From Furcasterigmium furcatum (Eukaryota > Ascomycota > Sordariomycetes > Glomerellales > Plectosphaerellaceae), in assembly GCA_001599815.1 (NCBI GenBank), contig BCIA01000005.1:4720472-4784471 (forward strand): a stretch of DNA of 64,000 bases. The letters are read 5' to 3'. Positions 23,437-33,974 of the stretch are shown here, in pieces. The notes below the pieces were generated by a model. The model ran no database searches and had not been told where the DNA came from. It saw only the letters and a list, made by a program, of their open reading frames with translations. The position numbers and the translations under genes were made by a program. The first letter of the stretch is position 1. Each line of letters starts with the position of its first letter.

Positions 23437-24816
23437 TTACTCGTCCCACGCCATGACTGCAGCTTCAATGATGGGCCGGGTAACCTTTCTACCAGCATCC
23501 CCGTTATAATGAGTCCAAACCATCTGGCGCTTTCCCAACTCCTTGGCCCTGTGCCACGGCTTGACGTTCAGCGTCTTGTCGGCCTCGATCGCCCGCGAGA
23601 CCGTCTGGAAGAGACTGTCCGCCTGCGTCTCGTTGATGCGCACATCGGTGCGCACGATCAGGACGATCTCGCGCACCTTGAGCTTCTTGCCCTTCGCATC
23701 CCGGGTCTTGTACTTGTTGAGAGCGACGCTGATGTCGGTTCCGGACTGTGCCGTCCACGCAGCTTCGATGGCAAACCAGTCGAACAGCTCGCCAAACTCG
23801 GTCTTCTCGATCTGCTCCTCGAGCGAGTAAGGGATCGATGAGAATCCGAGGCTGACGGTGGGCGTGCGCGGCGAGGGCGTGTCGACCAGGTCGCCCTTCC
23901 AGTCCCTCCTCAGCAGGTCTCGAACACCCAGGTCATCAAGATCCTTCTTCGCGGCACTAAGCTCGTTATCCAGCTCCTTCATCTTGTCGTCCAGGTCCGA
24001 ACCACGCCATTCGCTCCGCTCCAGGACTCGCTTGGACGTCTTGCGGTCCTCTTCAGTGGCGTCTTTCAGGCCGCCGGAATCGATCGCGATGGCCGACAAG
24101 ATGAGCTCGAGAAGCTCGTGGGGCAGATGATACTCTTCCGGCAGGTCCTCGAGCTCATCGAGAAGCTGGCGGGCGACAAGTGTCGTGCAGCTCGCCACCG
24201 TCTCAAAGATTCGAGGCTCCGCATGGGGTCCTGCGCCGCTGTCCTTGTGGTGGTCGAAGATGCTGAGGATCTCGGCATCTTTCCACTTCCTCAACGGCAC
24301 CGGATGGTCCACGATGACGATGCCTCTGATGTCGTTTGCCAGTGTCTCCGGATCCTCGGGCAGCTCGTCGATAGTGAGCAGGTCCGAGTGGCCCGAGCTC
24401 ATTTGGGAATTCGCGAGGGCGATCTTGTTCTCGGGCCGCAGGTCCAGGGCGTCGGTGGGAGTCTGCAGCAGAGCAATTGCCTTGATCGGGTTCGATGTGT
24501 TGAATGTGGCGTGCTGGAGATGGTACGCCCAGGTGAGAGCAGCAGTCATGGAGTCGAGGTCGCCGCCCTCGTTGCCCTGGACAATGACCCATTCCGAGGA
24601 TTTCCCTGCCTGCCAGTCGATGAGAAATCGTCGCTTCGTCTCGCGCGACCATTCGCTGAAGTGTCCGACTCCGGTCTCCCGGGAGGTCTGGGCCGTCTGC
24701 GTCGAATCCGGCTCGGCCATGACGCGCTGTTCAGGGAAGTCCTCGATTGGATTCGCCTCAGCGAATAGAGAAGCTCCTAGCGAGGCTCCAAAAAGACATA
24801 GCTTTGAGAAATGCAT
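23437..24816 (-). CDS. DHH/DHHA2 exopolyphosphatase-like phosphoesterase with signal peptide
   Basis: Predicted 459-residue metal-dependent phosphoesterase related to yeast exopolyphosphatase PPX1, which removes terminal phosphate from polyphosphate. Motif I is GNEGGDLDSMTAALTWAYHL near residue 80, the IVIVDHPV segment corresponds to motif II, and the signature DHH lies in LSIFDHHKDSG. The C-terminal DHHA2 domain includes YSLEEQIEKTEFGELFDWF and the MVWTHYNGD region near the end. The first ATG (24816) opens a hydrophobic leader (MHFSKLCLFGASLGASLFA, then EANP) that looks like a cleavable signal peptide. PPX1 in yeast is cytosolic, so secretory entry would be unusual. The frame upstream of this ATG has only non-ATG starts. 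Single exon, all motif residues intact. Confidence 0.85.
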   Translation of the reverse strand: MHFSKLCLFGASLGASLFAEANPIEDFPEQRVMAEPDSTQTAQTSRETGVGHFSEWSRETKRRFLIDWQAGKSSEWVIVQGNEGGDLDSMTAALTWAYHLQHATFNTSNPIKAIALLQTPTDALDLRPENKIALANSQMSSGHSDLLTIDELPEDPETLANDIRGIVIVDHPVPLRKWKDAEILSIFDHHKDSGAGPHAEPRIFETVASCTTLVARQLLDELEDLPEEYHLPHELLELILSAIAIDSGGLKDATEEDRKTSKRVLERSEWRGSDLDDKMKELDNELSAAKKDLDDLGVRDLLRRDWKGDLVDTPSPRTPTVSLGFSSIPYSLEEQIEKTEFGELFDWFAIEAAWTAQSGTDISVALNKYKTRDAKGKKLKVREIVLIVRTDVRINETQADSLFQTVSRAIEADKTLNVKPWHRAKELGKRQMVWTHYNGDAGRKVTRPIIEAAVMAWDE

Positions 24817-25228
24817 AGTGCAATACGGAGATAACGTGAGGCGGTGATGGCCAGGGTGAAGTCGCAAGCCAGTCGCCAAAAAAGAATGTATGAAGGTTGG
24901 CAATGAACAGGATTGACGCGCTTGGCGTGACGTGAGAGCTTGAGGCTAAACAGTGGGGATCATGCATTGGTGACTTTGAGATCGCCTTGACGCTTAGATC
25001 ACGTGCTCTGGCGCGTGACTATGCCACGGGCCAAGCTGGAGCGCTGGAGTGGTGAACTTGGACAATTACAACATTTTCCTTCGTGCCCTGCCAGTTTGCC
25101 CACCACATGCATCGTACCTGAACTCCGCTCCGTTACTCAGATCCTGGAAGCCCCATCCATGGGCCTTCCTCGAATATACCACCGTCATGTCATCCAGGGC
25201 GCCGTGAACAGCGACGCCGTAAACCAGC
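24817..25228. other. Intergenic spacer
   Basis: 412 nt: promoter of the exopolyphosphatase-like gene and 3' UTR of the subtilase gene. No distinct element recognised. Confidence 0.4.
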
Positions 25229-28012
25229 CTACCGCACGTACTTGAGGATGAAAGGGACCGACTTGGCCACCCACCAGTCCCCTGTGTTGTTGCTCGCGGG
25301 ATCTCTGAAAACACCCAGCGCGCTGACCATGAGCCGGTACCGCCCGGGCGGCGCGACCTTGCCGTTCGCCAGGTGTCCCGTCACCCAGATCTCGCTCGGC
25401 CAGAGAAAGTCCGGCGACGGGTTGATGAAGGGCGATCCCTGGACCTCGCCAGAGGTCTTCTCGTCGAGCCACATCTCCCTCGGGCCCTGGCACGGTGAGG
25501 GGCTCGTGCCGTTCGTGGAGGTGCTGTTGGACGGGTGCGGCAAGGGGAGCAGGTGGACGCGGAGCTTGCGCGTGCGGAGGCGGGGGATGATGTCGACGAA
25601 GGGATATTCCACGTCCTCCGACGCGTCCTCGCCGGGAACTGGCTGCGGTATGGTGAAGACCTGGTCGGAGCGCCAGTTTGTAAACCATTCGGGGACGGTG
25701 TCTGGGATGACGACGCCGTCGCGCATCGGGCCTGCGTTGCCGACGTAGGAGACGGCCAGGTTATCGCCGTTGGTGCCGTTGAGGGTGATGTAGCCGCTAT
25801 AGACGGGCCACCTGCTGGCATCGACGCCCTGGGGCTCCTTGCAGCGGACGGTGATGCGGGCCTCGCCGCCGGCGGAGACTTTGACCTTGTTGGAGGAGAA
25901 GGAGAGCGAGGCGTACGACTCGACCGTGTCGAATGGCGGAGAGGCGAGGTGGTCTTCTGTGTCCATTGCGTACGTCGTGAGGGAGCTCGTGTAGCTGAGC
26001 TCATATGCCACGTCCTTGTCGCCCGTGTTCTTGAGGGTGAAGGAGACCTCGTCGATGTGGTGGTCGGTGTCGTTGAAGGAGATGCCCGTGGTGCTGAGGA
26101 CGCCCTTGGCCTGGATGGCGTCGAGGACCTGGATGATTCCGGTGCCCGCCTGCGTGGGCGGGTGCAGGCCGCCGAGATCGCCAAAGACAGACTTTGAGAG
26201 CGGGACCTGGCTTGCGGTGCCGGCGAGGAGGCCGTGGATGGTCTTGGGGTCACGCGTGCCGCGGGCTTCGACGAGGAGCGCAGCGGCGGCGGCGACAAAG
26301 GGTGTTGACATGGATGTTCCGCTCGTGATGTAGACGCTCTCGCCCAGCCACGTTGACAGGATGTTGTGCCCAGGCGCACCGACGGAGGGAGCGCTCCTCA
26401 TGTCCCAGTTGGGCCCCCAGGTGCTGAAGGCGGAGACGTCGCCGCCGGTCTTCTCGTTGACTGACCAGTCTATCCTGGGCGTCGAGCTCAGAGTCACAGT
26501 CACGTTGCTGCCGCTGGCAAGGGCCTCACGGATCTGCTTGTGCCCGGGACTCAACATCCATACGACGTTCATCCCCTCTCTGATCGGAATGTTGTCGTTG
26601 AAGAACTCCGAATCCTTATCATCCATCCAGAACATGATGTTCGTGCCGCCGCCTGCATGGATATTCGCCTGCTGGAGCTCATCCCACCAGCAGTCGAAGT
26701 CCGTAGTTCCCTCTACCAAGACGAGATACCCAGACAGGTCTGGTACGGAGGCCGGGAGAGGACGGCAACCCGTCACCGGGGTCGACTCTTCATCTGTAAA
26801 GCTGTTGAGGTCAATGACGGGGAATTCGAGTTCGGCGGCGTCACCAAAGTCGATCAGGACGGGATTCCAAATGATCTCCCTCGTCTCGCCTTCTCCGGTC
26901 GTGAACTCTCCGATCAGATTGACAACCGGTTCGATCAGTGGGTCATAGGATGCGACTGCGGTGACGAGATCACCATCGCTCGGTGATTCCGGCTGGAACA
27001 TCCCGTCCCACATGCCATTATTACCGACGGCCACGAACACGGGTACGCCGGCCTCGATGATTCGCGTGGCAGTAATCGACATGACATCCTCCGGGTAGCC
27101 GCCAATCTTGCCGAGCGAGAGGGTCAGGATGTCGTTGCCGTCATCAAAGGCGCGCAGCATACCGTCCACGATAGTGTCGTCAGTGCCCCAGCCGTAGCAG
27201 TCGAGGACGCGGTACGCGGACAGAAGGGCGCCAGGCGCGACGCCCTTGAAGCCCAGGTCATTGGGCAGCGCGCTGATGATTCCGGCAACATGCGTGCCGT
27301 GGCCGTGGCAGTCGAGAGGGTCGTCGTCGCCCTCGAGCTCCAGGTCGTCCTCGATGTAGTCGACGCCGACCGTGTCCCAGCCCGACTCGACGAGACAGCC
27401 AGGGCCGAAACAGCCGCCCAGGAGGGGGTGGTTGTAGTTGATGCCCGTGTCGAGCACGGCGATCTTGACGCCCTTGCCCGTGAATCCGGCCTTGTGGACG
27501 AGGTCGACCTGGGTCATGACGTGGGGGCTATAAGGCTCGTCGACGGCCCTCTTCATGTCGAGACGCATCCTCCGAATGTCGGCGGCGGGGCTCTTGTCGT
27601 CGTCAGGGGGAAGCTTGACTCTGCGGACGGGCCAAACCTGCTTGACGGCGGCCGCCTCGGAGATGGTGGTCTCGATTGTGGCGGCATTATAGTCTGCGCC
27701 GGCATTGACGACGCTGAACGACGAGCCCTTGAAGAGGCTCGAGTCGAGGACACGGCGGGTCTGGATGGAAATGCCGAGGGCCTCGAGCTGGCTGGCAACG
27801 TCGATGGCGGTAAAGCCGTCGTTGAGCTCGATTGTGTACGCGCCGTGTACGAGAACGGGCTCCGTGCTGTTGACAGGCGCATCCGGAAGATCTCTCCCGC
27901 GAATACCGTGACGACGACGGAGAGACTTGTCGTAGGGGCGCGGGGCTGGGGTGGCCGTCGCGGCTTCAAGGAGCAAGCCCGCAAGGCTGAGCACATGGCG
28001 TAGAAGCACCAT
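25229..28012 (-). CDS. Large secreted subtilisin-like serine protease (S8)
   Basis: Predicted 927-residue extracellular endopeptidase in one exon. It has a signal peptide (first 20 or so residues, ending ATATPAPRP) and an I9-type propeptide around residues 55-140. The S8 catalytic domain runs from about 168 with triad Asp188 (KIAVLDTGINYNHP), His238 (CHGHGTHVAGI) and Ser567 (SGTSMSTPFVAA); Asn331 (VAVGNNG) is the likely oxyanion residue. The long gap between His238 and Ser567 holds a PA-type insertion (about 370-515). After the protease domain comes a fibronectin-III-like domain of the C5a-peptidase class (about 650-760), giving the layout of large multidomain fungal subtilases. Many Asn glycosylation sites. 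A role in nutrient scavenging or host-protein degradation is inference. Confidence 0.93.
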   Translation of the reverse strand: MVLLRHVLSLAGLLLEAATATPAPRPYDKSLRRRHGIRGRDLPDAPVNSTEPVLVHGAYTIELNDGFTAIDVASQLEALGISIQTRRVLDSSLFKGSSFSVVNAGADYNAATIETTISEAAAVKQVWPVRRVKLPPDDDKSPAADIRRMRLDMKRAVDEPYSPHVMTQVDLVHKAGFTGKGVKIAVLDTGINYNHPLLGGCFGPGCLVESGWDTVGVDYIEDDLELEGDDDPLDCHGHGTHVAGIISALPNDLGFKGVAPGALLSAYRVLDCYGWGTDDTIVDGMLRAFDDGNDILTLSLGKIGGYPEDVMSITATRIIEAGVPVFVAVGNNGMWDGMFQPESPSDGDLVTAVASYDPLIEPVVNLIGEFTTGEGETREIIWNPVLIDFGDAAELEFPVIDLNSFTDEESTPVTGCRPLPASVPDLSGYLVLVEGTTDFDCWWDELQQANIHAGGGTNIMFWMDDKDSEFFNDNIPIREGMNVVWMLSPGHKQIREALASGSNVTVTLSSTPRIDWSVNEKTGGDVSAFSTWGPNWDMRSAPSVGAPGHNILSTWLGESVYITSGTSMSTPFVAAAAALLVEARGTRDPKTIHGLLAGTASQVPLSKSVFGDLGGLHPPTQAGTGIIQVLDAIQAKGVLSTTGISFNDTDHHIDEVSFTLKNTGDKDVAYELSYTSSLTTYAMDTEDHLASPPFDTVESYASLSFSSNKVKVSAGGEARITVRCKEPQGVDASRWPVYSGYITLNGTNGDNLAVSYVGNAGPMRDGVVIPDTVPEWFTNWRSDQVFTIPQPVPGEDASEDVEYPFVDIIPRLRTRKLRVHLLPLPHPSNSTSTNGTSPSPCQGPREMWLDEKTSGEVQGSPFINPSPDFLWPSEIWVTGHLANGKVAPPGRYRLMVSALGVFRDPASNNTGDWWVAKSVPFILKYVR

Positions 28013-29246
28013 GCTGACCAGCGAAGCTTAGACAAGGAAGTGAAGGAAGGCCGAAAGAGCTAGCTGCACAGTTGAGTTGACTCTGCTGGGTGCTGCTGAT
28101 CATGTTGCTCCGTTGTCTGGGTTGGCCTTCCATCTTATATCTCGAGCCCAGCATGAGGTATTTGTTGGAACCCTCAGTCTTGTAAAGTCCAGACCTCTGA
28201 TCCTCGTGGCGTAGCAACTTGAAGTCGGACGATGGACGCGCCGCTCGCCGGGGTCGATATTGTCGCTTGGCCGCCCAGTGCTCGAAGGATGGGTTGCACC
28301 CCGCGTAGGGATGCAGAAGAAGATCCAATCGGCAGGGAGCCGAACTGACACAATCGAAGTAACCGGGCGTTTCCTGGGTATGGGTTACATCGCAGATGTG
28401 CGTGGCGAAGTACGTTGACCCCTGGAGATGGAAGGATCTTAGGGTCTCGCGGACGACGCACGCGATTGAGGCCCGCCACACGCCGGCAGCATACTCCAGG
28501 TTCGTGATCTCGGCTAATGACCGTGCATTGGGTTTACGGAGGCCTCTAGGCGCAGCATGCATCGCCTTTGAGCAGCCGGCGAACTGGGCATCGCAACACC
28601 CATCCAGGTCACCGCCCCGTCGCCAGGCAGCAACATTTCTCGCAGAATGCAACATGAATCCACCATGCTCTGGGCTATCTTGTGGTCCGCGTTGGAGAGA
28701 GGGCGCAATTCATAGATACAATTACGAAATTATGTATAATCGTGGGGAAGAAGCCTGAGAAACTGGCCGTGGGATCGAATATTGGCTTGGTACTTATGTT
28801 TGGTTGAGATTCAGATCAGGATATAGAAACGCAGACTGTGCCAATATGCCGAGACTATCATAAGGGCAAGACGTGCGCAGACTGGCCCAGTGTGTGGCCA
28901 AGCAGTGACTGTTGCTGTGTGCATTATCAACCTGGAAGCCCACAGGAAAGCCGCTAGGCCTTGAAAACGGGTCTCCTTCTATGCACTTCACGACACATGC
29001 CCCTTGCTCAAGCTCTGAGCCGCTTGCGTGCAGCTGGCCCTAGCCTGAGAAACGACAAGACCGCAATACTATTGCCTCGGCTGTTCTGTTCTGCAATCTA
29101 AATTGCCTTCTTCCCTCTAGCATATGCAGCCTCAATTATTTCCTCTATAGTTTCTACCGTTATAATCACTTTGGGCTGAATAGTATAAGTCACAGAATGA
29201 ATTCTTTGTCTCATGATGCGTTATTGTGCGAATATCGGATCAAGCA
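28013..29246. other. Intergenic region with AT-rich island
   Basis: 1.2 kb with no supported gene. The left part is the subtilase promoter. From about 28990 to 29220 base composition turns AT-rich relative to neighbours, with stretches such as CAATTATTTCC and ACCGTTATAATC. This resembles the eroded sequence left by transposons after repeat-induced mutation, but no terminal repeats or transposase remnants were found. Confidence 0.35.
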
Positions 29247-30458
29247 TCATGTGACGCCTCCCGGTTTCTTGAGTTTCCTCGGGGGTTCTGGGGGACCCAA
29301 GCTTGGCGATCTTTCTTTCTTGAACATGCCGCTGAACAGACTCCTCGAACGTGTTGATGCCTGTTGTGACGATGGGGGGTAGTTGGGCTCCGGAGGCTCC
29401 TGCTTTTCGTGTATCTCGTGCAGGGGAGGCATGGCTGCTCCCTCCGGATGGTGGAAGCGCTGATTTTCTGTTTCGTAGCGCCCACGCTCCAGGACGGTCT
29501 CGTTCTTCTGTATCGCTAGGCTTTCGGGGTCGTGGAAACGCCTGTCGATCGACGAGTTGAACGTTCCGCGGAGTAGGTCACCAGCACCCTGGTGCTAGGA
29601 TGTTATCACCCGTGCTCTGTTTGCAGGGAGAAGACTTGAACCGACTTACGTGTATTCCTGCCGCAGCGCGCTTCAGGTTGTCAAGAGTCTTTTCTGACCT
29701 CAAACCGTTTGGTGCGATATTGTCGCCAGGAGGGACGCCAGCACCGGGCGGCTCGCGTAGTGTGGCGTTTCCCGAGGGAAATGTGTAGGGCCCCTCTACC
29801 GAACGTCTGGCATTTCGCTCGGGTACCAGAGGAGGTGGAATGATCGGCGATGTCATTTCAGACGGCGGAGTAGGTGGCCTTTCGAGAGTCTCTAATCGCT
29901 GTTCGTCTTGCTCTACCTGCGTAGGAGGCTCAGCGCCCGTGGGCATTTCGGTGGCATCATGTCGAGGCTGCTCAATTGTGGTTTTCTGATAATCTTAGCG
30001 AAGAGTCCTTGGCTAGAGGGGATAAACAAGGGCAAGTGACACCACAGGGCACATACAACGCCGTCCTGGCCGGTGATAGTCGTAGTGGTAGTGGTTGTGG
30101 TGGTCGTCGTCGTGACAGTCTGTCCTGTGGCAGGATTCATATGGGTCTGTCTCCCAATAGTAGGCGCTGCGTACGACGTCTGCCCCCTTGGTGCTTCCTC
30201 GATTGCGTTGGACATGGATGTCGGGTTGGTAGAGTGTCCGCTAGACGATAGGACGTTGGTACTTCTCGAGACGTTTGAGGGCGTTTCTGTCGCCAGGGAA
30301 GTGTCGGGTTCACTGCTGCGCCCTGAAGCCGATCCAGCGGCGTGTCTAGTATCTTGATCTGGCTGGGTGATCTCTTGGTCTGTAGTTTTGGCCGAGCCCC
30401 TCCCGCCCAGCATGTCTTTCAATCGCATTCGCCTTCCTTTGGACGTTGTTGTTGACAT
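29247..30458 (-). CDS. Uncharacterised fungal protein with poly-Thr tract
   Basis: Predicted 359-residue protein of unknown function. Exons: 30458-30057, 29985-29650 and 29588-29247; introns of 71 and 61 nt with GTATGT/GTAAGT donors, frame kept. The start is the ATG at 30458 (MSTTTSKGRRMRLKDML). The N-terminal half is Ser/Thr-rich and disordered and contains a run of 12 threonines. The middle is Pro-rich (TLERPPTPPSEM, IPPPLVPERN). The C-terminal part has an ordered-looking segment (LLRGTFNSSIDRRFHDPESL, then ETVLERGRYETENQRFHHPE) before a basic, Pro-rich tail. I recall similar segments in other Pezizomycotina proteins but know no function. No signal peptide or membrane segment. Confidence 0.7.
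30073..30117 (-). repeat. Threonine-encoding triplet repeat
   Basis: Degenerate ACN triplets on the minus strand (GGT/AGT/CGT on plus) encode about 12 consecutive Thr. Use of several Thr codons suggests an older or selected tract rather than recent slippage. Confidence 0.7.
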
Positions 30459-32333
30459 TGTGATACGAACACAGCCGTAGATATGTTGCTGCAGGAGTGT
30501 TTGTCTGTTCAATTACCGGTGACGGTGGACGGACACAGCCTGGCTGGCCACGCTGGGCATGATAATATGGATGCTTGATGAGGTCATCCTGACACTCGGG
30601 TTGCTAGTAGGTATTGTGGGATACGACCCCGATGACGTCGGATCACCACTAAAACAACTTTTTCTGCGGCGGACATGGTGATCGATGATTTGGCTGGTGG
30701 TTAGACACGGAAATTGTTGATAAAGCATCAATGTGAGGAACCATGAAGACGAAGCAGGTGTAGAGCGACTCGGTGACGTCGGCCGGTGAGCATTAGTACC
30801 AGGCCCATCAATCATGCCTTCGGGTGTGTCCCGCTCAAGGACGTTGTGCCACTATTTATGGTGGAAGTCGAGACTTCAGTGATTTTTGTGCATGTGTGGC
30901 TGGGCGTGCTGCGCCACAAACACCGACTCAGGGGTCTCTCAGGCTCAAAACAGCGAGGCAACGAGGGTCCGGAGCACACCAGTTCAGATGGGGCCCTGAC
31001 CCCGGGCTCGCGATGGCGACGGCCAGTGATGTCACATCAAGATGGGCGCGAAACGTGGTAGGGACAGGGACGGGCTGACCTGTCACATGTCGTCGGTCAG
31101 ACGGACGGAGGTCTTTCGGGATGTCAATGTCGAGTTGCGTGCTGCATGACTCGGCGGGTTCCTGATCAGTGCCCGACGGGGGGATCTCGCAGCCGGGTCC
31201 TTACAGCGTATAATCATCTGGCAACAGCCTCTCAAAGATGAATAAAGACGCGGGCCGGGCAGCTGTAGGGTCATGTTGGCATCCAAGCCTCATAATACTT
31301 ACCTGCCTCCCCTCGGTGTCCCCTGATGAGGTGCCTCCATTCACTGCGGGCGGGGGTATTTGAGTCTGTCGTTGAATGTTTTGGCCCGAAAACATCACCT
31401 ATTGTCCCTAAAATATCCAAAAACTTCAACCTGGGCTGCATCTCGCGCCAGATATCACCCATATTGGTGGCCAGCAGCGAGCGCCGTGGCCAGCAGCGAG
31501 TGCCGTGGCCACGAGGGTTGAGGCACCGGTCCGGTGTAAGTCCAGGCGTAAGTGAATCCAGGTGCCCGGCGAGACCTGTGGACAGAACACCACCTCCATG
31601 TCGCATATTGGCCATTCTTTGACCATCTCAAATCAATTATCAAGAATTAATAGGAATACTGCCTTCGCAATGAAGCACTCCTAAATAAGAGACGTTGGAA
31701 ATGATCCCGATTCCGAGGTCATGGTCATCACCATTCACTTGCTGTGCTGAAAGTGACCCTCCGCTGTCACCCGGCGCCATCCGGCACCTGTTACGGGTCC
31801 AACTCCCCCAGCGCCCTCGATTGGCCAATGACGCGAGCACATGGGCCGGCCTCGATCGGGTCTTTGAGGACAAAATTCTCCCCACGGCAGCTTCCGAGGA
31901 GTCAACTGAACCGAACTTTTGAGGCGACGAGCGAACTCTGATTCTCAGAAGTCATTCATATATATCACCGATCCGACCGGTGCCGCATCGACAGCCCCCC
32001 GGGGACATTCTCACCACTGACACATCCCGGACACGCCGCCCGCACTGCAGCCAGCAGCACGCTTCAGCCCATTCCATCCAGCCGTCTACGCCTTCCTAAA
32101 CCGATCGATCGGAGGGCGCATCTTCCTCCAGGAGCCTGAGACAAGCCGCCGCGGTTTCCCCGGACCACTCACGTCCCGCCCTCGCCGCACTGCAGAAGTG
32201 AGCGAGCAGCAGCCGGCAGCCAGCAGAAGCAACTTTTTTCCTCCCGAGCGAGTCTCGTGATCTCGCCGACGCCCGACGCCCGCCCGGGTTTTCATTTGCC
32301 TGCCCTGTGCGCGGCGACTCTCTCCCTCTCGTC
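30459..32333. promoter_or_regulatory. Divergent region upstream of PRPP synthetase
   Basis: 1.9 kb without a supported gene. A TATA-like ATATATAT at 31958-31965, followed by about 370 nt of C-rich leader, is the probable promoter of the PRPP synthetase gene. A 19-nt tandem repeat occurs at 31467-31512. A minus-strand frame at 31640-31885 contains PGDSGGSL, resembling a trypsin active-site motif, but has no other protease features. Confidence 0.4.
31467..31512. repeat. 19-nt tandem repeat, about 2.4 copies
   Basis: Two copies of GTGGCCAGCAGCGAGYGCC (31467-31485 and 31486-31504, one C/T difference) plus a partial third copy. Confidence 0.8.
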
Positions 32334-33591
32334 ATGTCACGAGAAATGGCCAACGAAATCAAGCTGCTGAGTGGCAGCAGCCACCCCGAGCTGAGCGCTC
32401 AGGTCGCAGGCCGGTGAGTGACGGAATGCACTCATTTTCTTTTCAGTCTCTGCCCCGGCGATGAGTCCGGCTGAGCCTGATTGAGCGAGTTCGGCGCTGA
32501 CATCATTCCTTGCACTCCCCAGCCTCGGCATCGAAATCGCCAGGACCGTGTCGCTCAACTACTCCAACCAGGAGACCTCCGTCACCATCGGAGAGTCCGT
32601 CCGCGACGAGGATGTCTACATCCTGCAGTCCTCCGCCACCGGCGACGTTAACGAGGGCCTCATGGAGATGCTCATCATGATCCACGCATGCAAGACCGCC
32701 AGCGCCCGTAGGATCACCGCTGTCATCCCGAGCTTCCCCTACGCCCGCCAGGACAAGAAGGACCGCTCGCGCGCTCCAATCTCCGCCCGCCTCATCGCCA
32801 ACATGCTCCAGACCGCCGGCGCCAACCACATCATCACCATGGACCTGCACGCCTCCCAGATCCAGGGCTTCTTCTCCGTGCCGTGCGACAACTTGTACGC
32901 CGAGCCGTCCGTCCTGCGCTGGATCAGGGAGAACAAAAACGTCGAGGACGTCGTCATCGTCTCGCCCGACGCCGGCGGCGCCAAGCGTGCCACCTCCATC
33001 GCCGACCGCCTCAACGCCAGCTTCGCCCTCATCCACAAGGAGGTAAGAAGCGTGCTGCCCCGGCTCTTTGGGACTTAGCTTGCTGACCCTCTCCAGCGAC
33101 CCCGCCCAAACGTTGTCGGCAGGATGGTCCTCATCGGCGAGGTCCGCGACAAGGTCGCCATTCTGGTCGACGATATGGCCGATACGTGCGGCACCCTCGA
33201 CAAGGCCGCCGGTCTTCTGCGCGATGCCAACGCGAAGGAGATCCTGGCCATCGCCACCCGTAAGTGTTTCACGCTGCTCTATCCAGGGCGTCGAAATTGT
33301 GTCCTCCGGCAACGAACTGACATCCCCAGACGCCATCCTCAGCGGCAACGCCGTCGAGACCATCAACAACAGCAGCCTCTCAGCGCTCGTCGTCACAAAT
33401 ACCGTCCCCCTCGGCGACAAGGTCGAGAGGTGCCCCAAGCTGCAGGTCATCGACGTCAGCGGCACCCTCGCAGAGGCCATCAGGAGGTATGTCCCCCGCT
33501 GCCAGAGACCAGGCCGAACAGCCTCGCTGACCACTGCAGGACTCACAACGGCGAATCCGTCTCTTACCTGTTCACCCACGTGCCCGTCTAG
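32334..33591 (+). CDS. PRS: Ribose-phosphate pyrophosphokinase (PRPP synthetase)
   Basis: Predicted 323-residue enzyme transferring pyrophosphate from ATP to ribose 5-phosphate to make PRPP for nucleotide, His and Trp synthesis; cytosolic. Exons: 32334-32413, 32523-33042, 33097-33259, 33330-33486 and 33540-33591; introns 109, 54, 70 and 53 nt, all in frame. Signatures: DRSRAPISARLIANML, DLHASQIQGFF, VVIVSPDAGGAKRAT and the PRPP-binding loop ILVDDMADTCGTLDKAAG. Length matches the family (about 320). Two in-frame ATGs are possible: 32334 and 32346; the latter (MANEIKLLSGSSHPEL) matches how many fungal homologues begin. Fungi usually carry several PRS paralogues and I cannot assign the number. 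Confidence 0.95.
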
Positions 33592-33974
33592 GCTGCTGCA
33601 ACTACCACCTGTCGTGTTTCCAAATTTATCCAAGGTTCATCAGATGATCCTCAGTATCAGGCGTTCGAGGTTGCTTTAGTTGCATTGGGTAGGAGGCCGG
33701 GATCGAGAAAAGGCCGGCCGCAGACGGCTCAAAAGTAAGGAACCTTTGCTACAGTGATTCGGTAGTCAGGTTTTGCTCGACGAGATTATTCTATAACCAA
33801 GTTCGGTATCAGTGACGACCTCCGGTACATTTCAAGCGGTGGCGGTCCGCACCCGAGGGGTCTCTCATGCCATGAAAATGGAAAACACGAATCGAGTGCC
33901 AAAACAACAATATATTCGCTGAAATAACCGACCCTGGCTACCTAGATGCAATTTCCCAACAAACAAACCCCCCC
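33592..33974. other. Intergenic spacer between converging genes
   Basis: 383 nt of probable 3' UTRs for PRPP synthetase and the old yellow enzyme. Nothing else recognised. Confidence 0.45.

Noticed and set aside
32503..33633. 376-codon minus-strand frame
   Set aside because: Opposite the PRPP synthetase exons and introns; no domain and composition mirrors the sense codons.
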